64,000 nucleotides of DNA, from contig CBFFRP010000249.1 in assembly GCA_965644295.1 (NCBI GenBank), forward strand, positions 95,854-159,853, read 5' to 3'. The notes beneath the pieces were generated by a model, which saw only the letters and a list, made by a program, of their open reading frames with translations, made no database searches and had not been told where the DNA came from. Shown in pieces: positions 1 through 11,080 of the stretch (its first letter is position 1; each line of letters starts with the position of its first letter). The stretch is from Paraphysomonas bandaiensis. Its lineage: Eukaryota > Chrysophyceae. The translations under genes and the position numbers were made by a program.

Positions 1-1699
1 TGATGAAAACTCTTATTCAACACATGCTGTGTGTGTCTGCTATATTGTTACTTGTATGCTCAAACACGTATTCGGTATTACATATGAACACTAGGTCACA
101 GGCTACCAGTGGTACACACTTGAATCTGTCTATGAAGATAGAAAGCCCAGACATCTACGCGTATATAAGTACAACATTTCGATTCTGTGTTACTGTGAAA
201 CTGCACTGCACTAATCTACCTCATTGTTAAAGCATCATTCTTTTATCTTGATATTTTGAGCTCCAGTCGTCACTACAGACTATAGACAACCAAGAAAACC
301 ACATAAAATAGCTGTAAACGTTATTAGTTTTATGGGCTTGCCGTAGTTTTAGATGTATGTATCGGGGTGGGGCATGTGAGGACTTGACAGCAACCCGTAT
401 ATTGCTCTTTTGAATATATGGCCATTTACCGACAGTGGAACTCTAGCATAGTGTTCACCAACGGGCACTAAGTCATAGTGTTTCGTCGCCGACTTCACTA
501 TCAAGAATTGTTGCACCTGTTGCTGCGGTAACTCTCCAAGTGGCACTACGCTTGACACACACCACAGTGCGTGTAAACAACACAGCTACCCTGAAATAGA
601 TTCATTAGTTTTTGTTATTTATTTACAGCGTTTTTATTTGAACTTATTCGAATTCATTCTTCTATATCCATTCTGAGTATATTGGTGCAATTTTTAAAGC
701 CTATTGCTAAATAATAATACTTTCAATATATCCATTCTGAGGGCATTCTATATTGTAGTACAACTGCTGATTAAACTAAACAGTGCATTGGTCTTTATTC
801 TAATCCTGGGTGTTCTTCGAGTGTTGCGCCAAGCATGCTCCAGATAGATCTAGTTACACTATACATAGTATACCTGTATACCCCTAGGGGTATAGTAGCT
901 AGCCATGTGGTTTCAAGCAAGTACGGGGGCGCAAGGTTAATATTCTTATTAATCCATATATTAAAAGTTAGCAGATGACTCTCAGATGACTCTCAGATGA
1001 CTCTCATGTTATGTATCAGTATCAGTGGTATGGTTGAGCTCACTGATTCTTGCACTGATCAATTGGTCACTTTATACTTATATTTGTCGATAAACACTTG
1101 TGCCATATCGCTGTGGGTATAATCAGTGGTTTACTTTTTTCTGTTTCCAGGATCCTCACTGTGCACTATGCTGTTGGCCTTTCGACGCACAGGATGCCCT
1201 TTCGGGTATTGATTTCGAATCTTTATAGCTTCACCCATTTGAAGCGGTTCTGCATCTTCACTCACATCATTCATGTTATGGTCTGGTGGTGTAGTGGCTC
1301 CGCATTGATATTCTATGCCATATAGATGATCCCACTATACCATACATGCAACGAGAAGATCCATTCTGTGTACAGAAAGCGTACAGAGCTGGACCAAAAT
1401 GTATCTTGGACGGGTATAAACTGAAAAGTTAGGTCGTAAGTCCTGAGATCTCTGTGTACCGGTATACCGTATACCGGTACGATTAACCCTCTTATTGCGT
1501 ATAGGACTGTATACAGCTGTGGAAGTGGTGTGTGTTTTTCCAGGAATTGACCTGCACGCCGACACACACCAACACAGACAGGGCGGAGGATACGTCTGTG
1601 TAGGTACACGACTGCACTGGGCCTCCACGCAGGCAGGTACACATACATACATACACTGTCTATATATTAACACCAGCATCCATATACATACACACCGAC
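1..1699. other. Intergenic, no supported gene
   Basis: Low-complexity AT-rich sequence in which I cannot support a gene. It holds three tandem copies of an 11-12 bp unit (cagatgactct) near 973-1003. It also holds a perfect inverted repeat at 1456-1480 and a short piece (about 690-790) resembling the dispersed repeat family seen again near 9945-10030. The last 70 bases are a CATA/CACA-rich tract running up to the RING gene start. Several short open frames exist but lack domain, signal or splice support. Confidence 0.5.
1456..1480. repeat. Perfect palindrome, 11-bp arms
   Basis: Left arm GTACCGGTATA and right arm TATACCGGTAC are exact reverse complements around a 3-base centre (CCG). It sits about 220 bp upstream of the RING gene start. 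It could be a protein-binding palindrome or a by-product of the GTATAC-rich composition of this genome. Confidence 0.6.
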
Positions 1700-3077
1700 A
1701 TGAATGAATCTATATGGCTCTATCTCAACCAATTCACATGGATTCGTTTTGATTCTTATATAACTGATCTTCTCGAGACTCACTTCACATCCGACAGCAG
1801 GAGCAGCACTCTGACTATCGGGGACAGTGTCTTCGACCTCACGAGTATGTGTGTCATCAATGAGGCTCAAAGTCCTCCTGTCACACCCATTAAAAGAGAA
1901 TCTTTACATCATAATCGTAACAGTGTATGGGAATGGGACATGGAAGGGACATGGTCGCCGTACTCATACGATGACAGTGAGAACATATCGATCGTTGAGA
2001 GGGACGGACTGGGATCGATCGTATTGTATTTCGGCCCTCAAATGACTCCCTATAAAATAGACACACGGCGATGTGTTCAGTGCAATATGAGAACAGGTTT
2101 TGAAAGGAGAATACGGCGTAATACGACCCCCACACCAGTCCCCACCTCCACACCCGCACCATCTAATCGGAATCATGTGCAGACGTCTCGTATTGACTGT
2201 GCTGTACGCAGATGTTTGAACACAGCCGTTCCCTTCCCACAGTATACAAACGATTGTACGGTGTGTTTGGAAAACTTCAGTGACACTGATCCAGCATACC
2301 TTCTGTCTGAGTGTTCGAGTCATGCATTTCACAAATCGTGCATGGATCGTTTTTTAAGAACTACTGGAAAGTGTCCTGTTTGTAATCATATCTATATACC
2401 TCACCAAGGTTGCCAACCATCTGACGGCCGTATGGACGTAGAATACCTGCCCCAAGGAAAGTGCCCTTTGAGTGGATACCCTACTGATGGCACGATTGTA
2501 ATGTGAGTGACAAACATACTATAGTTGTACTAACCCACTACTATACTATAGCAAATATTTTTTTCCTAGTGGTATTCAAGGACCAGAACATCCGAACCCT
2601 GGAGTTCAATACAGTGGGACAAGTCGTACTGCTTATCTACCAGATACTACCGAGGGCAGAGAGGGTACGTTGCACCTATACTCTAGGCGATAACCTGGCT
2701 TGTGCCTCATATGTATGTTTAGTTTTGAATCTGCTGGAACAGTGCTTCAAGAATCGCCTAACTTTCACCGTGGGGCGCTCAATAACCACAGGCAGAGATA
2801 ACTGCGTTGTATGGAATGGAGTGCATCATAAGGTACTCATTCAACGCTTTAATTACACTGCAATCAATTTTTAACATAATGCGTTCCTTTTGCCATTTAT
2901 TTGAAATACGAACCTTTTACATATACTTTGAGTGGAGTTTTCTAATTTTTGTCTGTATTTATGGACCACGTACAGACAAACACCTCAGGTGGTGCTACGA
3001 ATTTTGGATACCCGGACCCCACGTACTTCACAAGAGTCAAATGCGAGCTTTTGGCAAAAGGTTTTGGTGGATTGTGA
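1700..3077 (+). CDS. RING-H2 finger protein, probable E3 ubiquitin ligase
   Basis: RING-H2 proteins recruit E2 enzymes and transfer ubiquitin to substrates. The first long exon (1700-2502) begins at an ATG after a CATA-rich tract. It ends with a zinc-binding pattern starting at about residue 186: C-x2-C, then C-x2-H-x2-H-x2-C, then C-P-V-C, the order and spacing of a RING-H2 finger. The frame can stop at 2506, but a good donor (gtgagt at 2503) and phase-matched exons 2570-2664, 2723-2832 and 2976-3077 extend it to about 369 residues, adding a Gly/Asn/Thr-rich tail. The N-terminal 180 residues have no recognised domain; no membrane segment is evident. The RING is certain; the three downstream exons rest only on splice signals and phase, so the protein may end at residue 268. 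Confidence 0.75.
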
Positions 3078-4293
3078 TCGTTTACTTTGTTTCCCCTTAT
3101 CATGACTATGTCGGTAGATTACCTATTGCTGGTTTAGCACATATATGTAGCATTGACGGAATATCTAACTGTACTTGACCTTAACCAACGTGGAGAAAAT
3201 GTTCAAATTTGAGACTTTTAGTTCAAGCTATATTCTAAAATAGTTTTTAATGATATATGTTATTCGAATGGTTTGCAGTTAGTATTCGTAGCAACTATAA
3301 GATATTATAATGAGATTAAATTTTTGTCCTTTTTAGGTTTTACTCTGTGCCCAGTACACGTTGTCCTATGACTTCTGGGGATGAGCCTACTGCACCACTA
3401 CCTTTCCATTCCCAAGGTACAACCTCTACGTTATAACTACCACAGGTTCTATGGGCCCATTTTCTTGATGGATTAGGTCGTCGTATCAGCAGTTTCTCTT
3501 GTTCCTATTTCGTGTATACTATAACTCGTGTACGGTAAATAATGTATGACACATTATATGAGTGAATAGATAAAGCGTCTAGTACAAGATAACATATTTT
3601 AACACTGCACTTTATATAACTCAATTAAAATTCTCTCTACCTATCTGTTGTACAAATTCACTTCAGTCGTGAGAAGCTGCAAATCCTCTAAAGAGTTTGA
3701 ATAACCTTTCTATTTCTTATCTGTTACACGCGCAAGAAAGTTGTTGAAGCAAAAGTGGGTGGTATGGTAACCAGGATACGGAGAATATGACGTTGGTAGT
3801 TAGTACTATTTATATATATTTGTGGTATTTACTTGCGGTTAGACTAGAAAAGAAATATCTACATTACTTTGATTACATTGTAATTCAATGTGGGGCTACC
3901 AGAAACAATGTTATTGCTGAACTGTAATATACGCGGAGCGGACTGTTGTTAATAGATAGAGCATTATGCTCACAATTGCTGACCACATAAATTTTTCAGT
4001 CAAGCTCATAGCAATAATAGTGTTCATAGTTTACGTATAAGGTAGAGCTAGGAAGCAATATACCGCATAATATTGTAAGCTAGATCTCATCAATAATATC
4101 GCAGCACTTTTTGAACCGGTCCAACAATTGCAATAGTATTGCAGTAGTAGTAGCATTTACCAATTGCTAAATACAAGCGTATAGTCATTATAAGGTCTCG
4201 TGGTTATTAAACCCACGGGACAAAAAATGTGGGTAAATGACGTCTTTTTTTACACTGTGCCAAACAAAGATATTAATTAAGGAACTGTTGTTA
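3078..4293. other. Intergenic, AT-rich
   Basis: No supported gene. AT-rich sequence without long frames, recognisable repeats or RNA genes. Confidence 0.4.
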
Positions 4294-4301
4294 GTAGTAC
4301 G
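4294..4301. repeat. Left 8-bp target-site duplication
   Basis: GTAGTACG, identical to 5115-5122 on the other side of the hAT element; 8 bp is the diagnostic length for hAT insertions. Confidence 0.88.
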
Positions 4302-5114
4302 CAGGGATAGGGAACAATATATTGTATTGCAATACATTGTACAATATATTGCAATATATTGTAAAATATATTGATTGGTGGACTGGTCAAATATTCCATC
4401 AATAGTGTTTCTGCTAAAAGAGCTCACAATACTATTGCAATATATTGCAATCAATATTATGATAGTCATATAAGAGAAGATTCTCAACTGTATGGTGCAA
4501 AATGGATAAAAATAACCGAGAAATTGATTACAACATTACAAAGGATAATGAAGCTGATGTTGACTATGCGACTAAAAATCTTCAGTCAGCTCAAAAAATT
4601 AAGAAACGTACAGATCCACGAGTCATTAACGGTTGCCTGGCCCTAGTATGTACTTCCGATACATGGGAACGTCTGTTCAGCACAGCTAAACATATTATAT
4701 CAGTGTTGCGCAAAAGTATCCATCCTACTTAATATGCTGTTGTTTTAGAAAGCTATTCGACAGTTATGGCCGGATACTATGTAGCATATTTCAATTAATT
4801 CTGTGGATGAATATGGTGATGTTGACCTCACCGATGATGGCTCAGAGGATGAGGACGAGGTGGATTTTTAGTAGCTATAAGCAGCAGTTGGTTTGGTTGT
4901 CATGTGATCTTAATGGCTAATACTAAAAATGAAATCTACGGATGTGTTTACCTACTGATTAGTCAAACTAATATATCGCAATACATTGACAATATATTGC
5001 AATATATTGCAATATATTGTAATTGTATTGTAGGACCGGTTTAAAAAATCCATCAATACTATTGATGGAACGCTATCTAACAATAGTATTGCACTATATT
5101 GTTCCCTATCCCTG
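4302..5114 (+). mobile_element. Decayed hAT-type DNA transposon, ends intact
   Basis: The element starts CAGGGATAGGGAACAATATA, and the reverse complement of its right end begins with the same 20 bases. The 8-bp sequence GTAGTACG lies immediately outside both ends (4294-4301 and 5115-5122), an exact target-site duplication of hAT size. Inside, 4502-4732 encodes a tail with the hAT dimerisation signature (T-S-x3-E-R-L-F-S-T-A). A further short match (NMLLF) lies one frame over, directly after the stop, so the frame is broken. GCAATATATTGC-like motifs crowd both subterminal regions, as in hAT transposase-binding repeats. At 813 bp, the catalytic part is missing: an internally deleted, non-autonomous copy. 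Confidence 0.88.
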
Positions 5115-5122
5115 GTAGTACG
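5115..5122. repeat. Right 8-bp target-site duplication
   Basis: GTAGTACG, matching 4294-4301 exactly. The lack of mismatches suggests a fairly recent insertion, despite the loss of most of the transposase. Confidence 0.88.
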
Positions 5123-5799
5123 TGCAATATTGTATCGTCTATAAGCTTATAGCCGCTGCTACTTATAATTAATATCTTTGTAGGTACGTTGTTCGAGGTA
5201 GTTTTACTTATTTGCAATGTCATGTTAAGTTCACAATGTAGCACACCAACAATTGTCAAGTTCGTAATGTTATTGGAGTTTGAATTTACTGAATTAGAAA
5301 CTGAAAGTAATTTAACGCGCAATTTTTACGTATTCTTACTACACTCTAATACTATATCTCATGGGAGAAATAATAAAATTACGGTTTTATCGATATCCTA
5401 TCAGAACACATACTTCTATCAGTGGAATGTAGTGAGTATGCAGCTGCCGGATAAGAACAGCATTCTGTAACAATATTACCATGTAAACACAATAAAACAC
5501 CATCACGCTATAGCGAAATCTACAGATATTCACTCTACACATGAGTAGAACAGATTAAAAAAAAGAAAACAACCGTACCGGCACTATACAAGACACCAAT
5601 GTTAACACAATGCATTGGAACCTATGTTACCAATATAGTGCCCGAGTCATGTACCATCACGAAGACACCAATGTGTGCACAATTCATTGGGGTGTAACTG
5701 AGTCATTGCAAGCAGGACTAGTCTCTTCAACATGTATCGTATGCACTGGTGTAATTTTGACATAGAACTATACTGTATTCGACGCTTATTGTCGACAGT
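5123..5799. other. Intergenic, small near-repeat
   Basis: No supported gene. Two imperfect copies of a motif containing gacaccaatg...cacaa...cattgg lie near 5590-5690. The 3' end of the EF-hand gene follows. Confidence 0.4.
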
Positions 5800-7430
5800 T
5801 TAATAGATGCTGACGCGACGTATTTTCTGTACATCATTCCCCAGTCTCTCTACGTCAGACTTAGTGGGAATTGAAGCATCCGAGTGTCTCCTGGGTCTTG
5901 ACCTTTTAATCGATGATTCACGATCATGTGCACCCTTCATTCTGGTAGAGGACATGCGGCGTGATAGATGTGCACCAGACTCCTCCATGTGAGCATTGGA
6001 AGGCATACGAGAAGAGAGTTCCTTGTAAAAAGCCTGGGGCTCAGGGAGGACTTGCATCTTTTTCGTCGGTGATCCATTACCATTAAAGGACGAAGTGTTA
6101 CTAAATAGCCTTTTCGACGACCCGCGCTTTGAGAGGTCCCTGTTAAGATGGTTGGAAGTCGAAGATGGTTTGAGGCGTACAGAAGACATACGCCGACTGA
6201 GGTCGGTTTGGAGAGGTGCGACATGACAGTCATCATCATTGAAACTGCTCAGAGCCAGGTCCTCGTAGGCGAAGGCCCGAGGTTTTCCTTTCGATGCATG
6301 AAGGTTTCTTGTAGATTCACCAGAGGGGAAGGTCTCTCTACGACTACTAGATTTGCTTATGTCTCGCTTTATTGGCACTACACACTCCGCACTATCCACA
6401 CTCAAAACGTTCTGTGTGGAAGATTGCCGTCTTTTGTGATGCGTTCCGGTGTTGGCTGCAATGAACTCAATATGTTTCATTGGGCTCGATTCAGACAGCG
6501 TGTCGGTATATGAAGTTGTAGATGCATTAGACCCACGCTTATTGTCTCTGTTGCTGTGACGTCGGCGACCAATAGCTCTGTGATGTTTTTCCGATTCGGG
6601 GTCCAGTATTGTCTCAAAATCGACAACACATGCAGTGCCCTTCTGTTCAATCTTCTTCTCCATCACAGCATTATTCAGCAGTTTAACTATTTCATCTACT
6701 GACAGGAATTGTCCATGAGTTATCTCAATACGGCGCTTGGAAACTTTATTCCAAAATCGCCTACCCATACACTTCTTTCGGATCATCTGCTGCATAGTGA
6801 AAGCAGGGAATATAAGAGCAGGATGGTTGCGAATAAACTCGGCAAATACATCCTTGTTGACATCTTCTATTGCTAGCGAGCCAATCTTCTCACTTATTCG
6901 GTGGGCATGGATATTTTTTTGGAACTTGTGCCCATAGATTTCTTTGAGCATAAGATCAACTTCTGCAGCATCAATTACTCCACTCGAATCCTTGTCATAC
7001 AAGTCGAATGCAAATAAAACTACACAATTAGATTAATTCATATAAAATATATAACGGAATGCTTACTTAAAGTGGTATTTCCCAGTGTACAGTAGTTCCA
7101 TAAAGTAATGGCGAATTCCTTGAAATCAATACACTTGCTGTCATCTTGATCAAATATTGAAAACACCTACCAACAATTAACACACATGACTAACATGAGC
7201 ATAACTATAAACACCCTCTCTGAGAATTTATTCCGATCGAGATCAATAAAATCAAGCATCTCATTGATTTGTATGCTGCCAGATCCGTCCGAGTCGATTC
7301 TCATGAATAACTTATACATCTGTCGGACTTCACGTGAGGTCAGTTTAAGAGCTTCGAACTCTGTTTCCCATTGTTTGATTTCTGGATACTGTGTGTATGT
7401 GTCTGTGAAGCAGCTCTGACATGAGCCCAT
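5800..7430 (-). CDS. EF-hand calcium-binding protein with basic Ser-rich tail
   Basis: Three exons (7430-7215, 7166-7067, 7019-5800) join in phase to 511 residues. The start MGSCQSC carries Gly2 plus two cysteines, the pattern for N-myristoylation and palmitoylation, so membrane anchoring is likely. Canonical EF loops lie at residues 46-57 (D-S-D-G-S-G) and 114-125 (D-K-D-S-S-G). A third, D78-E89, keeps most ligands, and a fourth near 145 is degenerate. The overall plan resembles neuronal calcium sensor or calcineurin-B-like proteins. The family normally stops near residue 200, but here about 300 residues of Ser/Arg-rich disordered sequence follow. That tail repeats R-R-M-S-S-like blocks (SRRMSSVRLK, SKRGSSKRLF, SRRMSSTRMK), possible basophilic-kinase sites. 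The receptor gene at 7984 is divergently arranged. Calcium binding is secure; membrane anchoring and phosphorylation are inference. Confidence 0.85.
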
Positions 7431-7983
7431 AGCACCAGTCGATGTGTGTGTGTGTGTGTGTGTCACCGCATAGCACCGCACTCTACTCTTGTATCTATCA
7501 GATACATTGAGATTGATATTACCACTCGTGAAATCAACCGCCAGATGATTGGCAACGCAATTGTCATGGAGGGAAACGTTAGGCACTAAACTGCAGGCTC
7601 CAAACCACACCGTGAGAATATAGTCGCACTCAGATCCCTTTAATGTGACTGGGTCTTGAGCCAATCAGAGTACTTACACCATATTTTATTGGCTATGGAG
7701 TTTGTTAAAGTACACCAATTATATTACTTGAAATGAATTGTATTGGCTTTAATTACCCACACTTCTTTTATTATTAACCAATAATAACCTCTCGTAACAA
7801 TATTATTGGTAGAAAAGGATATTTCGTATATGCATAGTACATGGCCACTATACGCGGCTGTACTGTGTATCTATACACAGAGGTGTGAGTATGTATGTGT
7901 GTATGTGCAGCTGTAGATAGACGGTCCACATCACTCAACTATCAGCCGTATGATCCCATAGTCCATACATACATACATAGTCT
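7431..7983. promoter_or_regulatory. Divergent promoter region rich in CCAAT/ATTGG
   Basis: The spacer between the EF-hand gene (minus) and the receptor gene (plus) contains at least six CCAAT or ATTGG pentamers between about 7655 and 7812, in both orientations and roughly 20-40 bp apart. CCAAT boxes bind NF-Y in many eukaryotes. A CATACATACATACATAG tract ends just before the receptor start. The role is inferred from position and density only. Confidence 0.45.
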
Positions 7984-9060
7984 ATGGAGGCCTATGAGTT
8001 ATACTTGTTCTGGGTGGTCCCCAGCACCGTTTCATTCATTCTGTCTCTCTCTATAGTACTCAACGTCATCCTCACTCCTCATTTACGCACAAGACACTTT
8101 CAAATCCTCTCAGCGCTGTTGGGTCTCTCTGATTTAGTGAAGTCTGGCAGTTGGCTCATTAGTCCGAAGTATTCCAGTGCTTATAATGTCTGTGCTACAC
8201 AGGAGTATATGTAAGCTGCATGCGTGTTGCTGTCTGTATGACTGACATGTACATATATATACGTGTGTAGGTATCAGGGGGGGTCACTTGTCCAGGCATT
8301 CCTTGTGATTACAGTGTGTGGTTTCGGTTTACATTGTATCAAGTATAGTCATGCTCCACAGAAGAGAACCTTGCTGTGGGCACTTGGGATACAGCTCACA
8401 TTGCTGTGCACAGCATTAGTGACATCAATATACTTGAAAACAGCTAGGCTATTCTGTGGTATTGATGACCTTGATGTATACGAACACCGGCATAGGGCTG
8501 TGTTGGTAGCATATATATGTGTATATGTTATCCCAATTTATGTGTTGATATTCACCGGATTAGTACAGTGCATTAGTATTGAGAATAAATTGTACGCCTA
8601 CTGTCAAGGCCGTCAGATCAGTACAGCTGATAAACTTCTTCAAGTAGTGAATCGACTGAAGCAGTATCCTCGCATCATAATTTTTAGCTGGATTCCTAAT
8701 TTGGCCTCTTTGTTCGTGTTTGTGATTCAAGGAGATTTTAACAGTGTGCTAGGATGCTTTGCAGCTTTATGCTTATCATGCAGTGGAATTTTTATTGCTG
8801 GACAATATTTCTACCATCAGAACTCTTATCCCACATTTCTCCCTCGTTGTTTTCAGAATAGTAACAAGTCATGCCACGTAGGCACCCATCATATCAATTT
8901 AAGCACATCATCAAACTATGACCCGACACTTTATGACTTATCGGGTCGATTCAGCGACCGCAGCTCCACATTTACTTCTCCGACATCAGATAGCAATAGC
9001 ACCGGTCTTGTTGCGCTCAGAGCTTCTCTTCTGCGCGAATCCCATACTGCTGTGTTATAG
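7984..9060 (+). CDS. Seven-transmembrane receptor-like protein
   Basis: Two exons (7984-8210 and 8271-9060) join in phase 2 to a 338-residue protein. The intron has a clean gtaagc donor and a gtgtag acceptor. The protein opens with a hydrophobic segment directly after MEAYELYLFW and shows about seven hydrophobic spans through residue 265. A Cys precedes the third span (C-A-T-Q-E-Y-M). A Ser/Thr-rich cytoplasmic-type tail of about 80 residues follows. Topology and the QAFLV-type third helix resemble cAMP-receptor-like/GPR157-type GPCRs, but no signature proves a ligand. It would sit in the plasma membrane. The start ATG lies at the end of a CATA tract. An N-terminal signal is absent, as is usual for this class. 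GPCR assignment is moderate; membrane topology is strong. Confidence 0.7.
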
Positions 9061-9544
9061 TCCGCGGTGTTTGTTGCATCTGTTTGAGTTTAGCTCGTTT
9101 TCAGCATCAACGTACTCTATTACTGAACATATTATATATTTATGCTCGAAAACAATGAGTTACACAGGATTCAGTGCCATTAATATATTATACCAGAGTT
9201 GTGCTAATAATGGTTGAATTTATATTTTTACCAACGTGCCGTTTCCTATTTAGTTGTTTTATCAGCATAATATTGTGTCTGCTTCAATTCTGTTTCGATG
9301 AAATGGATATTTTAATCCCATTAGCAATTTGTTTTGAACTCTTAGTAGCTTGAAGGCATGCATATATTCCATATTATTTGAATTTTCAGTACTCACATAA
9401 TAGAACTATCACAAGTACAGTAATAACTGTTGAGTTTTGGTGTTTGTGAGAAGTTAAAAGCTGTATTTCTAAGGTATTTGAATTAAGTAAATTGACTGTA
9501 TAAGATCGTGCCTATCTAATATCTAAGATCTAAGACCTGTATAA

Positions 9545-9880
9545 GAACGTTCTGCCCACTCATGGCCTAATGCTTGTGTGACACAAGGAACACTAATGTT
9601 AGTGTCACTTGTGTAGACGTCTTTGAGCCTTCACGAATAAACAGGCATCCGGGAATAGACCCTCCTCAAGGGTGACCAGTAATAGGGGTATTGGGTATTG
9701 GGCTGCCTCCTGAAGTTAAGCATCCGGGAATGGGTTCCATTAAGCAATAAAAAATTCTGAAGTCAGCAAATGTCAGATATATATCAACATTCTACGGAAG
9801 TGGTTGCACCTTGGTGCTTGCGGCGACGCACAAGCAGCTTCTGTAGCGTTAAATAGTAGGATAATAGAATTTGTGCTGAT
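9545..9880 (-). repeat. Dispersed repeat R1, copy a
   Basis: Reverse-orientation copy of the R1 family. Diagnostic words on its minus strand are GCTGCTTGTGCGTCGCCGC, AAGCACCAAGGTGCAACCAC and CCTACACAAGTGACAC-like text (here with one difference). Together with copy b it forms a large imperfect inverted repeat with about 450 bp between arms. Confidence 0.8.
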
Positions 9881-10329
9881 TAGTTATGATGGGTAGAGGT
9901 CTAACTAGTAGATCTAGCATTCAACTAGCCACTATATCGGAACGAGTTTTTAACGCCTATTGCTAAATAAAAAGACATTCAATAATATCAACATTCTGCT
10001 TGCTCACTGCAATTGCTTTGAGTGATTGATGCCGAGTACGAGTGTACACAATGGAGGGAAGGCATTGGAGTCTTCTTGAATTTGTAACAGATATTGGCAG
10101 ACGTCTGTTTCATGCGTCAGTGTGCAAAATTGCACCAGTGAGACCCTTTCGTGATCGTGGGAGGACCCGGCGCTACTCTACTCTCCCTCCAGACTACCTA
10201 ATGCTGTGGTGAACAACACCTTGAAGAGGGCCCTAACCATTTGCCGCGTATACAAGAGACATATGCCGAAGACACCGACCACAGTTGTGAATGTCTGATA
10301 ATTAACTACAGGGGTATAAGAGTCAGAAC

Positions 10330-10580
10330 TGTTGTAGCAAAACAATTTAACTAACTAGTGCTTAACTCTGATATCTTACTATTTTGCTCTACAAAAGCTT
10401 CTTGTGCGTCACCGCAAGCACCAAGGTGCAACCACTTTCGCTCTCTGTCATTAAGGTGAACTAACCTAGATGCTTGACTTCAGTAGGCAGCCCAATACCC
10501 CGGATGCCCTTGAGGTGTTCAATCCAGGATGCCTGTTTATTCGTCAGTGCCCAAAGACGCCTACACAAGTGACACCCAAA
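10330..10580 (+). repeat. Dispersed repeat R1, copy b
   Basis: Forward copy with the TTGTGCGTCACCGCAAGCAC block, the CAGTAGGCAGCCCAATACCC block and the end GACGCCTACACAAGTGACAC. It faces copy a. Confidence 0.8.
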
Positions 10581-11080
10581 GCTTGTGTGGTCAGTTTGTT
10601 TGTATTTGGAGTGTATGATCTGGCTTGAATATTAAATACGCAACTCGTCGTATGCCCATGTAGCTAACTAAATCGTGTATAGTTGATAGTTGAGCACTTG
10701 CCGATGCATGCAATAGTAACTAGAGATGAGAGTCATGTTATGCTTAGTGTCGCGCGAGTTGTTAGGTTGGTTGCGGCACCGCACAAGCTTGCGCTTCTTA
10801 TTAATCAGACATTCAAAATTAGTAGTATTTCATAAATTATCAATTGTATTAGAAAATGAGATATTGTAAATAAAAGAGTAAAATAATCGTACATCGTTGC
10901 AACAATATCAAAAATAACTACGTGTGCTTGCTATTGCCATCTTGTAGATCGCTCATGAGCATGTGCTCCTTGCAGATCCAATATAAGGCGAACTAATAAT
11001 ATTCCCATGGTATGAAAGCACGAGTTATTATAGTATAATAATGAATCGAATCTATGTAGCAGCCATACGTAGTAGTCCGC

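Larger units (their letters stand above)
9061..11080. other. Repeat-filled intergenic region
   Basis: No supported gene. It contains two facing copies of a dispersed repeat (listed separately) and a short fragment near 9945-10030 shared with about 690-790. The rest is AT-rich. Confidence 0.5.

Noticed and set aside
3-230. 75-codon frame with a hydrophobic start
   Set aside because: No homology, no downstream exon and touching the window edge; cannot be distinguished from chance.
349-558. 69-codon minus-strand frame with gene-like composition
   Set aside because: Considered as a retroelement piece, but no motif supports it.
4188-4487. 99-codon minus-strand frame over the hAT left end
   Set aside because: It is translation of the ATTGCAATATATTG subterminal repeats.
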